Below are positions 46,264 to 55,667 of a stretch of DNA of 64,000 bases, piece by piece. A program made the translations under genes and the position numbers. The number at the start of each line of letters is the position of its first letter. The stretch's first letter is position 1. The notes beneath the pieces were generated by a model. That model worked only from the letters and a program-made list of their open reading frames with translations, was not told the origin of the DNA and made no database searches. Origin of the DNA: Rhodospirillaceae bacterium. GTDB lineage: Bacteria > Pseudomonadota > Alphaproteobacteria > Rhodospirillales > UBA2165. The DNA lies in contig CANIGJ010000024.1 in NCBI GenBank assembly GCA_947467145.1, positions 1 to 64,000 of the forward strand. Reading direction: 5' to 3'.

Positions 46264-47622
46264 TTAATGTCGTTGCGCGGAAATGTCCGGCAGCTTGGCT
46301 GCGGCATGAAGGCCGCGGAATGATGCGATCAGAGTTTCCGTGCCAGCGTCGCCGTACAGCGGACGCACAAGGGCGCGTACTTTCGGCAGCAACGAATCCT
46401 GATCGCCCATGGCGGTGTCGGCCGACTGCGCCGCACGCGACGGAATTTCGATCTTTTGGCCGTCGAGCGTCTCGAATGTAATCAGCGCTTCTTCCTGCTC
46501 GTATGCGTCCGAGCTTTCGATGCTGATCTTCGCCGCCAGGGCGGGCAGTTGCGGATCGCGCGCATTGGCGGCGCTAAAAGTCGAGAGCGCGCCCGTCTCA
46601 ATGCCCGACAAAGCCGCAGCCACCACCATAGGGGCGGAGAATTTAAACGCGAGTCCGCTGTCGGGTTCCCAATTGCCGCAGACGGTCAGGACTTCGGGAT
46701 TGCCGAGGATATGGATCTTCGCAATTTGATCCGGGCCCATATTGTGCGCGCGGCGGAACGCGAGCGCGCCTTCGGTCGGTGCGTGGGTCAGGAAGCACGC
46801 CGCATGACGCTTGAAGCGCGCCTCGTGGATCATCAAGGGGTGGCTGAGCGGCCGCAGCACCTCGTTCTCCTTGAACGACGAGCCGTGCAATTCAAGGAAA
46901 CCCTTCTCGGCCTCCAGCACATCCGGCATGCAATCGAAGCCGCGCGCCGCCAGATCGGCCGATTGCAGACCCAGCGCCGCCGCGTGGCCAAGCTGCAACG
47001 GCTTGGCCGACGAGCCGAACACGGCCTTGAGGCCGGACGAGCGGCAGGCCGCGAGGCCAAGCGCCCAGATGGTGCGTTCGCGATCGAGCTTCAGGAGCTT
47101 GGCGCAGGCCGCGGCGGCGGCGATGGCACCGAGGGTGCCCGAGGCATGCCAGCCGGCGGCGTAATGGTTGGGCCGGAGCGCCTTGCCCAGGCGGCACATG
47201 ACCTCGATCCCGGCAATCAGCGCGATCAGCACGTCGGGACCTGAGGCCCCCTCGCGTTCGCCCAAGGCCCAGACCGCGCTGCCCACCGGCACGGTGGGAT
47301 GGCCGGGGATCGCCGAGGCGCCGTCGTCGTAATCGTACAGGTGGGATGCCGTACCATTGACCAGGGCCGCCTGGACGGCCGAGCCACGCTGGGCCGAGCC
47401 CAGGAAGCGGGCTTGGGGGTTGCCTCCCTCGGAGGCGGCCTGGTCGCGCATCAGGGCCATGATCGGATCGTCCAGGGCCGCCAGGGCGACCGCGCACCAA
47501 TCGAGGAAACAGGTCTCGGCCTTGGTCAGATCGTCGGCGGAAACAAAGCTGGCGTCGATCCCCAGGACGAGGTCGGCGAGATGACCGGTAACGGAGTTCG
47601 CAAGCTCATGCGGAAGCACCAT
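46264..47622 (-). CDS. MmgE/PrpD-family protein (second copy)
   Basis: The 452-residue MmgE/PrpD-fold protein has ETCFLDWCAVALAALDDP, YDYDDGASAIPGHPTVPVGSA (the conserved DD-HP segment) and RPNHYAAGWHASGTLGAIAAA. It differs clearly from the other copy in the operon, so the two probably act on different intermediates. It is the first gene of the minus-strand run and is divergent from gatC, with the promoter presumably in the 108-base gap. Confidence 0.88.
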   Translation of the reverse strand: MVLPHELANSVTGHLADLVLGIDASFVSADDLTKAETCFLDWCAVALAALDDPIMALMRDQAASEGGNPQARFLGSAQRGSAVQAALVNGTASHLYDYDDGASAIPGHPTVPVGSAVWALGEREGASGPDVLIALIAGIEVMCRLGKALRPNHYAAGWHASGTLGAIAAAAACAKLLKLDRERTIWALGLAACRSSGLKAVFGSSAKPLQLGHAAALGLQSADLAARGFDCMPDVLEAEKGFLELHGSSFKENEVLRPLSHPLMIHEARFKRHAACFLTHAPTEGALAFRRAHNMGPDQIAKIHILGNPEVLTVCGNWEPDSGLAFKFSAPMVVAAALSGIETGALSTFSAANARDPQLPALAAKISIESSDAYEQEEALITFETLDGQKIEIPSRAAQSADTAMGDQDSLLPKVRALVRPLYGDAGTETLIASFRGLHAAAKLPDISAQRH

Positions 47623-47730
47623 ATTTCGTTCCTATCATACGGGTTCCGGCGTAACCAGCACCCCCGCAGAGGGCGATCCCCGGCCCTTTCCGCCCCGCTT
47701 GCCCCCTGCATCCTGCGATGCTAGGAACCC

Positions 47731-48042
47731 ATGAAATTCAAGGAATTGTGCGTCTTGGCCCTCGATACAGATACCGTCCGCCGCATCGCCCGCCTGGCCC
47801 GCATCCGCGTGCCCGACGATGAGCTGCCGACCCTCGCCGATGAGTTGTCCCGGATCATGGATTGGATCGAACAGCTCAATGCGGTCGATACGTCCAATAT
47901 CGAGCCGATGACCAGCGTGGCCGATATTCGCCTGCCGCAGCGCGAGGACAAGGTGAGCGACGGCAATGCGCCGGAAAAGGTGCTGGCCAATGCGCCCGAT
48001 CGCCAAGGCAACTTCTTTGCGGTGCCGAAGGTGGTCGAATGA
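47731..48042 (+). CDS. gatC: Asp/Glu-tRNA amidotransferase subunit C
   Basis: GatC stabilises GatA in the amidotransferase that converts Glu-tRNA(Gln) and Asp-tRNA(Asn) to the amidated forms. The body [34 protein letters not shown] and [10 protein letters not shown] is typical. From ATG 47731 it has 103 residues; an internal TTG at 47755 gives [11 protein letters not shown] and the usual length of about 95, so that start is a real alternative. It overlaps gatA by 4 bases. Confidence 0.94.
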   Translation: MKFKELCVLALDTDTVRRIARLARIRVPDDELPTLADELSRIMDWIEQLNAVDTSNIEPMTSVADIRLPQREDKVSDGNAPEKVLANAPDRQGNFFAVPKVVE

Positions 48043-49520
48043 GCGAGCTCACCCGCCTGACCATCGCCGAGGCGCGCGACGCCCTCGCCGCCAAGAAATT
48101 CACGGCCGAGGAACTGGCCGGCGCGCACATCAAAGCGATGGAAGCGACGCGCGACCTCAATGCGTTCGTCACCGAGACGCCGGAGATCGCCATCGAACGC
48201 GCGAAGGAATCCGATGCGCGCCGCGCCAAGGGCAATGTGGCCGGCGGCATGGACGGCATCCCGACCGCGGTGAAAGATCTGTTCTGCACCGAAGGTGTGC
48301 AGACCACCGCGTCGTCGCACATCCTTGAAGGGTTCATCCCGACCTACGAATCCACCGTCAGCATGAATTTGCGCAAGGCGGGTTCGGTCATGCTGGGCAA
48401 GACCAACATGGACGAGTTCGCCATGGGCTCGGCCAACATCACCAGCTATTTCGGCCCGGTGAAAAATCCGTGGAAGCTGAACGACGGCAAGGATCGCGTA
48501 CCGGGCGGCTCGTCCGGTGGTTCTGCCGCTGCGGTCGCTGCCCGCGCCGCCATGTGCGCGACCGGCTCGGATACCGGCGGTTCGATCCGTCAGCCCGCTG
48601 CCTTTTGCGGTCTCGTCGGCTTGAAGCCGACCTACGGGCGCTGCTCGCGCTGGGGCATGGTGGCCTTCGCCTCCTCGCTCGACCAGGCCGGCCCGATGAC
48701 GCGCAGCGTGCGCGACTCTGCGATCATGCTGCAGGCGATGGTGAGCTATGATCCCAAAGACTCAACCATGGCCAATGAGCCGATCCCGGATTTCGAAGCG
48801 GCCCTCAAGGGCAATATCAAGGGTCTCAAGATCGGCATCCCGAAAGAATACCGCATCGACGGTATGTCGAAGGAAACCGAGACGCTCTGGCAGATCGGCA
48901 TCGATTGGCTGAAGGCCGCCGGCGCCGAGCCTGTTGAAGTTAGCCTGCCGCATACCAAGGATGCGCTGGCGACCTATTACATCGTCGCCCCCGCCGAGGC
49001 CTCTTCCAACCTGCAGCGTTACGATGGCGTGCGTTACGGCTTGCGCGTCGACGCCGACGACTTAACTGATATGTATGAGAAGACCCGTGCCGCCGGTTTC
49101 GGCCGCGAAGTGCGCCGCCGCATCATGATCGGAACCTATGTTCTGTCGGCGGGCTATTACGACGCCTATTACGTGAAGGCGCAGAAAGTGCGCGCGCTGA
49201 TCGCGCGGGAATTCGCCGAAGCCTTCAAGAAAGCCGACGTGCTGCTGACGCCGACCGCGCCCTTCCCGGCCTTTGCGCTGGGCGAGAAGATGGACGATCC
49301 GTTGCAGATGTATATCAACGACGTCTTCACCGTGCCGGCAAGCCTTGCGGGCCTGCCCGCCATGTCGGTGCCGGCCGGATTGAGCGCCGATGGACTGCCG
49401 CTCGGCCTGCATCTGATCGGCAAACCGTTCGACGAGGAAACGTTGTTGCGCACCAGCCTCGCCATCGAGCAGGCGGCCAACTTCACGACCCTGCCGCAAT
49501 TGTTGAGGGCCGGATCATGA
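48039..49520 (+). CDS. gatA: Asp/Glu-tRNA amidotransferase subunit A
   Basis: GatA is the glutaminase of the complex: it releases ammonia, which GatB uses. The 493-residue amidase-signature protein shows the Lys in AVKDLFC, the Ser-rich [13 protein letters not shown] and the cis-Ser/Ser pair in [16 protein letters not shown], a complete Lys-cisSer-Ser triad. It overlaps gatC and gatB by 4 bases each. Its presence implies an indirect route to Gln- or Asn-tRNA. Confidence 0.97.
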   Translation: MSELTRLTIAEARDALAAKKFTAEELAGAHIKAMEATRDLNAFVTETPEIAIERAKESDARRAKGNVAGGMDGIPTAVKDLFCTEGVQTTASSHILEGFIPTYESTVSMNLRKAGSVMLGKTNMDEFAMGSANITSYFGPVKNPWKLNDGKDRVPGGSSGGSAAAVAARAAMCATGSDTGGSIRQPAAFCGLVGLKPTYGRCSRWGMVAFASSLDQAGPMTRSVRDSAIMLQAMVSYDPKDSTMANEPIPDFEAALKGNIKGLKIGIPKEYRIDGMSKETETLWQIGIDWLKAAGAEPVEVSLPHTKDALATYYIVAPAEASSNLQRYDGVRYGLRVDADDLTDMYEKTRAAGFGREVRRRIMIGTYVLSAGYYDAYYVKAQKVRALIAREFAEAFKKADVLLTPTAPFPAFALGEKMDDPLQMYINDVFTVPASLAGLPAMSVPAGLSADGLPLGLHLIGKPFDEETLLRTSLAIEQAANFTTLPQLLRAGS

Positions 49521-50971
49521 CCTATTCGATCCAGGGCAAGACGGGCGATTGGGAGGTCGTGATCGGCCTCGAAGTCCATGCGCAGGTCACATCCGACGCC
49601 AAGCTGTTTTCCGGTGCCGCCACCGAATTCGGCGCCGAGCCCAACACGCAAGTCAGCCTCGTCGATGCCGCCATGCCGGGCATGTTGCCGGTGATCAATG
49701 CGAAATGCGTCGAGCAGGCGGTACGGACGGGCCTCGGCCTCAACGCCAAGATCAATCTGACCAGCGTGTTCGAGCGTAAGAATTATTTCTATCCCGATCT
49801 GCCGTTCGGTTATCAGATTTCGCAATTCCTGCACCCCGTTGTCGGCGAAGGCATCGTCGCGCTCGACATGCCCGACGGCACAGTGCGCGAAGTCGGCGTC
49901 GAACGCCTGCATTTGGAGCAGGACGCCGGCAAGTCGCTGCACGACCAGAACCCGCACAAGACCTATATCGATCTCAACCGCGCCGGCGTGGCGCTGATGG
50001 AGATCGTCTCCAAGCCCGATCTGCGCAGCCCGGAAGAAGCCGGCGCCTATTTGCGCAAGATGCGCACTATCCTGCGTTATCTCGGCACCTGTGACGGCAA
50101 CATGGAACAGGGCTCGATGCGCTGCGACGTGAACGTCAGCGTGCGCAAGGCGGGTGAAGGATTGCGCACGCGCTGCGAGATCAAGAATGTGAACTCGGTG
50201 CGCTTCGTCATGCAGGCCATCGAGATCGAAGCCGAGCGCCAGATCGATCTGTACGAAGGCGGCGGCAAGGTCGTGCAGGAAACCCGTCTCTACGATCCCG
50301 ACAAGGGCGAGACGCGCTCGATGCGCTCGAAGGAAGAAGCGCACGATTATCGCTACTTCCCCGATCCCGATCTGCTGCCCCTCGTGCTCGATCAAGCTTA
50401 CGTCGACGCGTTGAAGGCGAAACTGCCCGAACTGCCGGACGTCAAAAAAGCGCGCTTCATGTCGGCCTACGGCCTGAGCCTCGCCGATGCGGCGCAGTTG
50501 TCGGGCGAACGCGAGATCGCGGAATATTTCGAAACCGTCGCCCAGGGCCGCGATCCCAAGCTGGCCGCGAACTGGACCATCAACGAGCTTGGCGCCGTCC
50601 TGAACAAGCGCGGGCTCAGCATCACCGAGAGCCCGGTCAGCGCCGACCATCTGGGTAATCTAATCGGCTTGATCATGGACAACACGATCTCAAGCAAGAT
50701 CGCCAAAGACGTATTCGAAGTGATGTTGGAGACGGGCGAAGACCCCGCCAAGATCGTCGAATCCAAGGGCCTGAAGCAGATCACCGATACCGGCGCCATC
50801 GAAGCCGCGGTCGATCAGGCCATCGCCGACAACCCGACGCAGGCCGAACAGTACCGCAGCGGCGATCAGAAGGTGACCGGCTGGTTCGTCGGCCAGATCA
50901 TGAAGGCGACCGGCGGCAAGGCCAATCCGAAAATGGTCAACGAGCTGCTTAGGAAGAAGCTCGGTAGCTGA
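49517..50971 (+). CDS. gatB: Asp/Glu-tRNA amidotransferase subunit B
   Basis: GatB binds the misacylated tRNA, phosphorylates the side chain and amidates it. The 484-residue product has [13 protein letters not shown] at the start, [27 protein letters not shown] and RCDVNVSVR, then the helical/YqeY tail domain in the last 150 residues ([13 protein letters not shown]). Length is normal. Its stop codon overlaps the ATG of a small membrane protein gene (TGATG). Confidence 0.97.
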   Translation: MTYSIQGKTGDWEVVIGLEVHAQVTSDAKLFSGAATEFGAEPNTQVSLVDAAMPGMLPVINAKCVEQAVRTGLGLNAKINLTSVFERKNYFYPDLPFGYQISQFLHPVVGEGIVALDMPDGTVREVGVERLHLEQDAGKSLHDQNPHKTYIDLNRAGVALMEIVSKPDLRSPEEAGAYLRKMRTILRYLGTCDGNMEQGSMRCDVNVSVRKAGEGLRTRCEIKNVNSVRFVMQAIEIEAERQIDLYEGGGKVVQETRLYDPDKGETRSMRSKEEAHDYRYFPDPDLLPLVLDQAYVDALKAKLPELPDVKKARFMSAYGLSLADAAQLSGEREIAEYFETVAQGRDPKLAANWTINELGAVLNKRGLSITESPVSADHLGNLIGLIMDNTISSKIAKDVFEVMLETGEDPAKIVESKGLKQITDTGAIEAAVDQAIADNPTQAEQYRSGDQKVTGWFVGQIMKATGGKANPKMVNELLRKKLGS

Positions 50972-51114
50972 TGCGCCGCATCAAGGCGCATCTGACGACA
51001 TTCCTGATGGCCGTGATTTTCGGCATGCTCGCCTACGGCGTGATCCACGTCGGGCTCAAGCTGCATCGCTGGCTCGATCCCGACTCGCTGACTAATCACC
51101 CCACCACGAAGTAG
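50971..51114 (+). CDS. small membrane protein coupled to gatB
   Basis: This 47-residue ORF starts within the gatB stop codon (TGATG), a strong sign of coupled translation. The product has a basic N-terminus (MRRIKAHL), one hydrophobic helix (about 9-27) and a short polar tail (KLHRWLDPDSL). It would be a single-pass inner-membrane protein with its N-terminus probably inside. I do not recognise the family, and any link to the amidotransferase is unproven. Confidence 0.55.
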   Translation: MRRIKAHLTTFLMAVIFGMLAYGVIHVGLKLHRWLDPDSLTNHPTTK

Positions 51115-51133
51115 ACGGGCCGTAGCTCGTCAG

Positions 51134-51607
51134 TCAGCCGGCCGTGACGTGATTGCGAAAGCCGATGGGATCGTCGATATCCTTCAACGGCTCAAGCCCC
51201 GTTCCCGTGCCGCGCACGGTGATATCGCCGTAATTCAGGATACGCCCCAGGATCGATTGGTCGACATCGACGCTTTCGATCTTGTCCATGTTCATTTCGA
51301 TGGTGTGGCGTCGAATGAACCCGCGCTTGAAGATGATGCGCCGGTTGGTGATGGCGAGTTCCGTCGTCCAGCGGCTGAAGAACGCCCCCAGCAGCAGATA
51401 AATTGCGATGATCAGAAGCGCCGCGCCGATGGCCATCGGCCACGACTCGGTCGATGTCCAACCGGCCGGGATCGCCAGGTCCCCGAACAGGTAGGCCGCG
51501 AGAGCCAGGATCACGAAGATCAGTCCAGGTACATAGACGATCCAGTGAATCCGGCTCTCGTGCTTTACCGTTTCTTCGGGTTGCAGGACCTTTTTGACGT
51601 AGCTCAT
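51134..51607 (-). CDS. PH (bPH2)-domain membrane protein
   Basis: The 157-residue product has two membrane helices (about 22-44 and 57-77) followed by a bacterial PH-like domain (DUF304; about 85-150) with TELAITNRRIIFKRGFIRR and IESVDVDQSILGRILNYGDI. This is a common arrangement of unknown function in envelope and stress biology. It is convergent with the gatB-linked small gene and lies 16 bases from the end of the amidohydrolase gene. Confidence 0.9.
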   Translation of the reverse strand: MSYVKKVLQPEETVKHESRIHWIVYVPGLIFVILALAAYLFGDLAIPAGWTSTESWPMAIGAALLIIAIYLLLGAFFSRWTTELAITNRRIIFKRGFIRRHTIEMNMDKIESVDVDQSILGRILNYGDITVRGTGTGLEPLKDIDDPIGFRNHVTAG

Positions 51608-51623
51608 CGCAACCCTATCCCAA

Positions 51624-52592
51624 TTACATCTTCAGCAGGCGTTTGGCGTTGCCGCTATAGATTTTGTCTTTGTCCTCGGTCGAGATGGCGAGATGCGCCA
51701 TCCAATCCATGCCCGGCTGGTTCTCGACATACGGATAGTCGATCGAGAACAAGATGCGGTCCGCACCCAATTCCATCATCGAGCACAAGAGCGCCGCATC
51801 GGAGAAGTTGCCGCTCGTCGTGATCGAAAAATGTTCGCGGAAAATCTCGCGGAAGTTCGGGCAGCCGCCACCCGGACGCGACAGCGCATGATCGATGCGC
51901 CACAGCAGGAATGGCAAGCCTTCGCCCATATGGCCGAGAATGACCTTCAGCTTCGGATGTTTGTCGAACACGCCGGATAGCACGAGACGCAAACCTTGTG
52001 TCGCGGTTTCGACCGTGAAGCCCCAGGCGGCGTTGGTGATGCCCGGATGGCTTTTGAGATAATCCTTCAGGTACGCTTCGATGAAGGCCGGATGCGGCAC
52101 CGCCGGATGGAAATAGATCGGCACGTCGAGCTGTTCGGCGCGTTCATAGATCGGCCAGAATTCCGGCAGGTCGAGGAACTTTTGCCCATACGACAGACCG
52201 TGGATCATCGCGCCCTTGAAGCCGAGCTTCGTAACCGCGCGTTCGAGTTCGTCAGCCGCCGCTTTGGGGTTCGCGGTCGGCAAGGCAGCGAAACCGGAAA
52301 AGCGGGTCGGGTGAGCCTTGCAGACTTCCGCTAGACGATCGTTCGTGGCCTTGGCCAGCGCCGGGCCGGTCTCCGCATCGAAGCGCTGGGTCGACGGCGC
52401 GCCGTGCGACAGCACCTGGACATCGATGCCTGCGGCATCCATTTCCTTGATGCGCGTATCATACATATCGAACAGCTTGTCGCGGATGATGGGCGGGCCG
52501 GCGCCTTCGCCCGGGCCCCATTTCGCGGCCAATTCCTTGTCCCAGTAATGCTCTTCGATCGCGATAACGTATGGTTTTTTCTGAACAGCCAC
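51624..52592 (-). CDS. amidohydrolase (ACMSD / gamma-resorcylate decarboxylase-like)
   Basis: The 322-residue amidohydrolase_2 (TIM barrel) has the hallmark IAIEEHYW (Glu14, His15), plus YFHPAVPHP, VILGHMGEGLPF and FSIDYPY, which supply the remaining metal ligands. Close relatives are non-oxidative decarboxylases of hydroxybenzoates (2,6-dihydroxybenzoate, 5-carboxyvanillate). The exact substrate is unknown. It is divergent from the TctA-TctB gene across 269 bases with no clear operator. That pairing hints at uptake and processing of a carboxylate. Confidence 0.88.
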   Translation of the reverse strand: MAVQKKPYVIAIEEHYWDKELAAKWGPGEGAGPPIIRDKLFDMYDTRIKEMDAAGIDVQVLSHGAPSTQRFDAETGPALAKATNDRLAEVCKAHPTRFSGFAALPTANPKAAADELERAVTKLGFKGAMIHGLSYGQKFLDLPEFWPIYERAEQLDVPIYFHPAVPHPAFIEAYLKDYLKSHPGITNAAWGFTVETATQGLRLVLSGVFDKHPKLKVILGHMGEGLPFLLWRIDHALSRPGGGCPNFREIFREHFSITTSGNFSDAALLCSMMELGADRILFSIDYPYVENQPGMDWMAHLAISTEDKDKIYSGNAKRLLKM

Positions 52593-52861
52593 GTGGCCCC
52601 CCTTCAGTCGATTAATTCATTGGCCACGACTGTAACAGCGCGTCAGCGGCCTGTCAGCCATGCCACATATAAGCACCCCGTAATAGTTGAAAAGTGAAGA
52701 CTATCGCCTTTCCGCTCAGTGGGGCTGTATCGCGGTGGGCAACCTGTGCTATTGCTGCGAAAGTCAATCGGCGATTACTTCCCAAATTCATTTAATTTCC
52801 TACACAGGCCCTTCAGGTCCGTCTACACTCCGTCCCAATTCACAACAAGAACGGCTTCGCT

Positions 52862-54949
52862 ATGGAAGGTTTTACGTCCGAAGCATCCTTTATGCTCAAT
52901 GCAGCGGGGAATGCTTTCATCATCATGATGGATCCCACCCGGCTCGCATTCCTGGGCATGGGTGCGCTCTTCGGTTTGATCCTGGGCATTCTCCCAGGCG
53001 TCGGCGGTCTGGCGGGCACAGCGATGCTCCTGCCGTTCACCTTCGACATGGATCCCTACACCGCCTTCGCCTTCCTGCTCGGCCTCGGTGCAACGACAGC
53101 AACGGGTGATCCAATCCCCGCGATCCTGTTCGGTGTCCCTGGTGGTGCGGCATCGGCGGCGACGGTGCTCGACGGTTATCCCATGGCGAAACGTGGCGAA
53201 GCCGGACGCGCCTTGTCGGCCGCTTATATGTCGTCGCTCATGGGCGGTATCTTCGGCGCCATCCTGCTGGCGGTCTCCATCCCCATTCTGCGACCTGTAA
53301 TGTTGTTCCTAGGATCGCCGGAACTTCTCGCCTTCGCTGTCTTCGGCATATCGATGGTCGCGGTCCTGTCGGGCCGCACGCCGCTCCGCGGTCTCGCGGC
53401 CGCCTGCTTCGGCATCATGCTCGCCATGATCGGCGCCGATCCGCAGACCGGTACGCTGCGTTGGACCTTCGATACCTTGTATCTGTGGGACGGCCTGCCG
53501 CTCCTACCGCTCATCCTCGGCCTCTTCGCACTGCCCGAAATGTGCGACCTGATGATTTCCCGGCTCGCCATTTCCGCGTCCGGCGAGAAGGTCAACGTCT
53601 ATAAGGGCCAATGGCAGGGCGTGAAGGATTGCTTCCGTCATTGGTGGCTGATCCTGCGTTGCTCGTGGATCGGCGGCGGCATCGGCTCGATCCCCGGCAT
53701 CAGCGCCGCGGTCGTCGACTGGCTCGCCTACGGCCATGCGCTGCGCACCGAAAAGGGTGCGGCGGCGACCTTCGGCAAAGGCGACGTGCGCGGCGTCATC
53801 GCGTCGGAAAGCTCCAACAACGCCAAGGAAGGCGGCGCCCTGGTGCCGACCATCGCCTTTGGCGTGCCCGGCAGCGCCTCCATGGCGATCCTGCTCGGCG
53901 CCTTCCTGATCCACGGCCTGATTCCAGGCCCGGACATGCTCCACAAAAACCTGAACGTCACCTATTCGATGGTCTGGTCGGTGGCACTCGCGAATCTGCT
54001 GGGTGCGGGCATGTGCTACGCCTTCAGCCCACAATTCGCCAAGGTGGCGCTGCTGCGCTACACGCTGATTTGCCCGGCGGTGCTCGGCATCATCTATATC
54101 GGCGCGTTCGAAGCGTCGCGTAACTGGGGCGATCTTTATGCCCTGCTGTTCTTCGGCCTCGTCGGCTGGGTGATGAAGCAGTTCAAATGGCCGCGTCCGC
54201 CGCTGATTCTCGGTCTCGTGCTGGGTGATATCATCGAACGTTACCTCTTCATCTCGATCGGCCGTTACGGCATCGAGTGGATGAGCCGGCCTGTCGTCGT
54301 CGTCCTGTTCGCCATGGCCTTCATCGGTCTGACGAAACCACTTTGGCAGGATTACAAGACGCAAGGCGGCATCAGCGGTATCTTGCGGAGCTATGGCCCG
54401 GCGCGCTGGGAATGGGGACAGTTGTTCACGCTGTTCTATCTCGTCGTCGTCTCCATCATGACCTTTATGGCGACATCCTGGCGCTTCAACGCCAAGATCG
54501 TGCCGTTGGTCGTGGGCGGCATCGCCATCACCGCGATCGTGCTGAGCCTGCTCAACCAGACGTTCCGCAAGCCGGCACGCGTACTGGCGGACGGCGAAGT
54601 GGCACCCGAAGGCACGGGGGACAATGCCCGCATCCATATGGATCTGGAATCCGACACGGCCCATTTGCCGGTCAAAACCATCATCCTGCGGGCGGCGTTG
54701 TTCTTCACTTACCTGATGGCGTTCATGGCCGGGACTTGGGTGATCGGCCTGATCCCCACCCTGTTCTTCTTCGTGATCGCCTTCATGCGGATCGAAGCCA
54801 AGGAACGCTGGACCCTGGTGCTGACCTACGCGGTCTGCATGGTGGTCTTCGTCACCTTCGTCTTTGACCGGATCATGTCGATCCCGTGGCCGCAAACCCT
54901 CCTGGGCGAGTGGATTCCGGCTCTGAAGGGGCTTATCCCGTCGGTCTGA
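52862..54949 (+). CDS. fused TctA-TctB tripartite tricarboxylate transporter permease
   Basis: The 695-residue integral membrane protein has residues 1 to about 510 matching TctA (LGILPGVGGLAGTAMLLPFTF, GVPGSASMAILLGAFLIHG), with about twelve helices. The last 180 residues resemble TctB with about four helices (LFTLFYLVVVSIMTFMA, AALFFTYLMAFMAGTWVIG). TctA and TctB are normally separate proteins (about 500 and 150 residues). The periplasmic TctC partner gene is not adjacent. The ribosome binding site before ATG 52862 is weak. Confidence 0.88.
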   Translation: MEGFTSEASFMLNAAGNAFIIMMDPTRLAFLGMGALFGLILGILPGVGGLAGTAMLLPFTFDMDPYTAFAFLLGLGATTATGDPIPAILFGVPGGAASAATVLDGYPMAKRGEAGRALSAAYMSSLMGGIFGAILLAVSIPILRPVMLFLGSPELLAFAVFGISMVAVLSGRTPLRGLAAACFGIMLAMIGADPQTGTLRWTFDTLYLWDGLPLLPLILGLFALPEMCDLMISRLAISASGEKVNVYKGQWQGVKDCFRHWWLILRCSWIGGGIGSIPGISAAVVDWLAYGHALRTEKGAAATFGKGDVRGVIASESSNNAKEGGALVPTIAFGVPGSASMAILLGAFLIHGLIPGPDMLHKNLNVTYSMVWSVALANLLGAGMCYAFSPQFAKVALLRYTLICPAVLGIIYIGAFEASRNWGDLYALLFFGLVGWVMKQFKWPRPPLILGLVLGDIIERYLFISIGRYGIEWMSRPVVVVLFAMAFIGLTKPLWQDYKTQGGISGILRSYGPARWEWGQLFTLFYLVVVSIMTFMATSWRFNAKIVPLVVGGIAITAIVLSLLNQTFRKPARVLADGEVAPEGTGDNARIHMDLESDTAHLPVKTIILRAALFFTYLMAFMAGTWVIGLIPTLFFFVIAFMRIEAKERWTLVLTYAVCMVVFVTFVFDRIMSIPWPQTLLGEWIPALKGLIPSV

Positions 54950-54985
54950 CCCCCTTTTTAGGGCCGAAAGGTACGATCTAAGACA

Positions 54986-55026
54986 AGCGGGGGATTGGTG
55001 GCACTTTGCGCTACCAATCCCCCGCT
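54986..55026 (+). terminator. terminator after the TctA-TctB gene
   Basis: A long stem (AGCGGGGGATTGGT with ACCAATCCCCCGCT, extended by three inner pairs) is followed by TCATTTATT, 36 bases after the permease gene. An outer inverted repeat (CCCCCTTTTTA near 54951 with TTAAAAGGGGG near 55033) could lengthen it. It insulates tRNA-Ser from the permease transcript. Confidence 0.8.
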
Positions 55027-55050
55027 TCATTTATTAAAAGGGGGCTCTGC

Positions 55051-55142
55051 GGAGTGGTGGCCGAGAGGCTGAAGGCGGCGGTTTGCTAAACCGTTAAACC
55101 TGGAAACGGGTTTCGGGGGTTCGAATCCCCCCCACTCCGCCA
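55051..55142 (+). tRNA. tRNA-Ser (anticodon GCT)
   Basis: A 92-base tRNA has acceptor stem GGAGTGG/CCACTCC, discriminator G and encoded CCA. The anticodon loop TTGCTAA gives GCT, reading AGC and AGU. The long variable arm (AACCTGGAAACGGGTTT) is typical of tRNA-Ser. The T arm reads GGGGG-TTCGAAT-CCCCC. Confidence 0.97.
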
Positions 55143-55182
55143 TTCCCCCCCGAAATCCCCCCGTGCTCAATTTGCGACATAG

Positions 55183-55227
55183 GGATCGAAAATCGATCCG
55201 AGAGGTTTCCTCCGTTCAAATGGAGGA
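55183..55227 (+). promoter_or_regulatory. tandem 5' UTR hairpins sequestering a ribosome binding site
   Basis: The first hairpin is GGATCGA-AAA-TCGATCC (55183-55199). The second has an 8-bp stem (55208-55215 with 55220-55227, loop TCAA), pairing TCCTCCGT with the GGAGG ribosome binding site 6 bases before the ATG. A closed stem over the ribosome binding site is typical of RNA thermometers or other translational switches. Confidence 0.6.
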
Positions 55228-55232
55228 TGCCA

Positions 55233-55667
55233 ATGACCGCGATGACCCTGACCGATCTCGCCGAGAAAATGCGCGATATCGATTTTACCACGCTCTCGAC
55301 CCGTACCGACGACGGCGCGCTCGCCGCCCGCCCGATGAGCAACAACGGCGACGTCGATTACGATGGCGACTCGTTTTTCTTTGCCTACGGCAGCACCCGC
55401 ACCATTTCGGATATCGAACGCGATCCGTCGGTCGGCCTGGCCTTCCAAGGCCGCAAAGGCCTGCTCGGTAAGCCACCCCTGTTTGTCGCTGTCGAAGGAC
55501 GCGCCGATGTGGTGCGCGACAAGCAGACGTTTAAAGCGCACTGGACGTCGGGCCTGGATCACTGGTTCAAGGACGGGATCGATACCCCCGACCTAGTGAT
55601 GATCCACGTCCACGCGACGCGCATCCATTATTGGGACGGTTCGGACGAAGGCGAGATCCGCGTCTAA
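55233..55667 (+). CDS. pyridoxamine 5'-phosphate oxidase-family / FMN-binding split-barrel protein
   Basis: The 144-residue split-barrel protein is of the general-stress type (Pfam Pyridox_ox_2-like). Segments are DFTTLSTRTDDGALAARPMS, FFFAYGSTRTISDIERDPS and VEGRADVVRDKQTFKAHW. It probably binds FMN or a related cofactor and may act as a stress reductase; it is not PdxH. ATG 55233 has GGAGG at 6 bases, whereas ATG 55227 directly abuts it. The ribosome binding site is buried in a hairpin. Confidence 0.88.
   Translation: MTAMTLTDLAEKMRDIDFTTLSTRTDDGALAARPMSNNGDVDYDGDSFFFAYGSTRTISDIERDPSVGLAFQGRKGLLGKPPLFVAVEGRADVVRDKQTFKAHWTSGLDHWFKDGIDTPDLVMIHVHATRIHYWDGSDEGEIRV

Noticed and set aside
53504..55030. 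508-codon minus-strand frame opposite the TctA-TctB gene
   Set aside because: It is the antisense of a convincing membrane protein, rich in His, Asp and Arg, with no family features.
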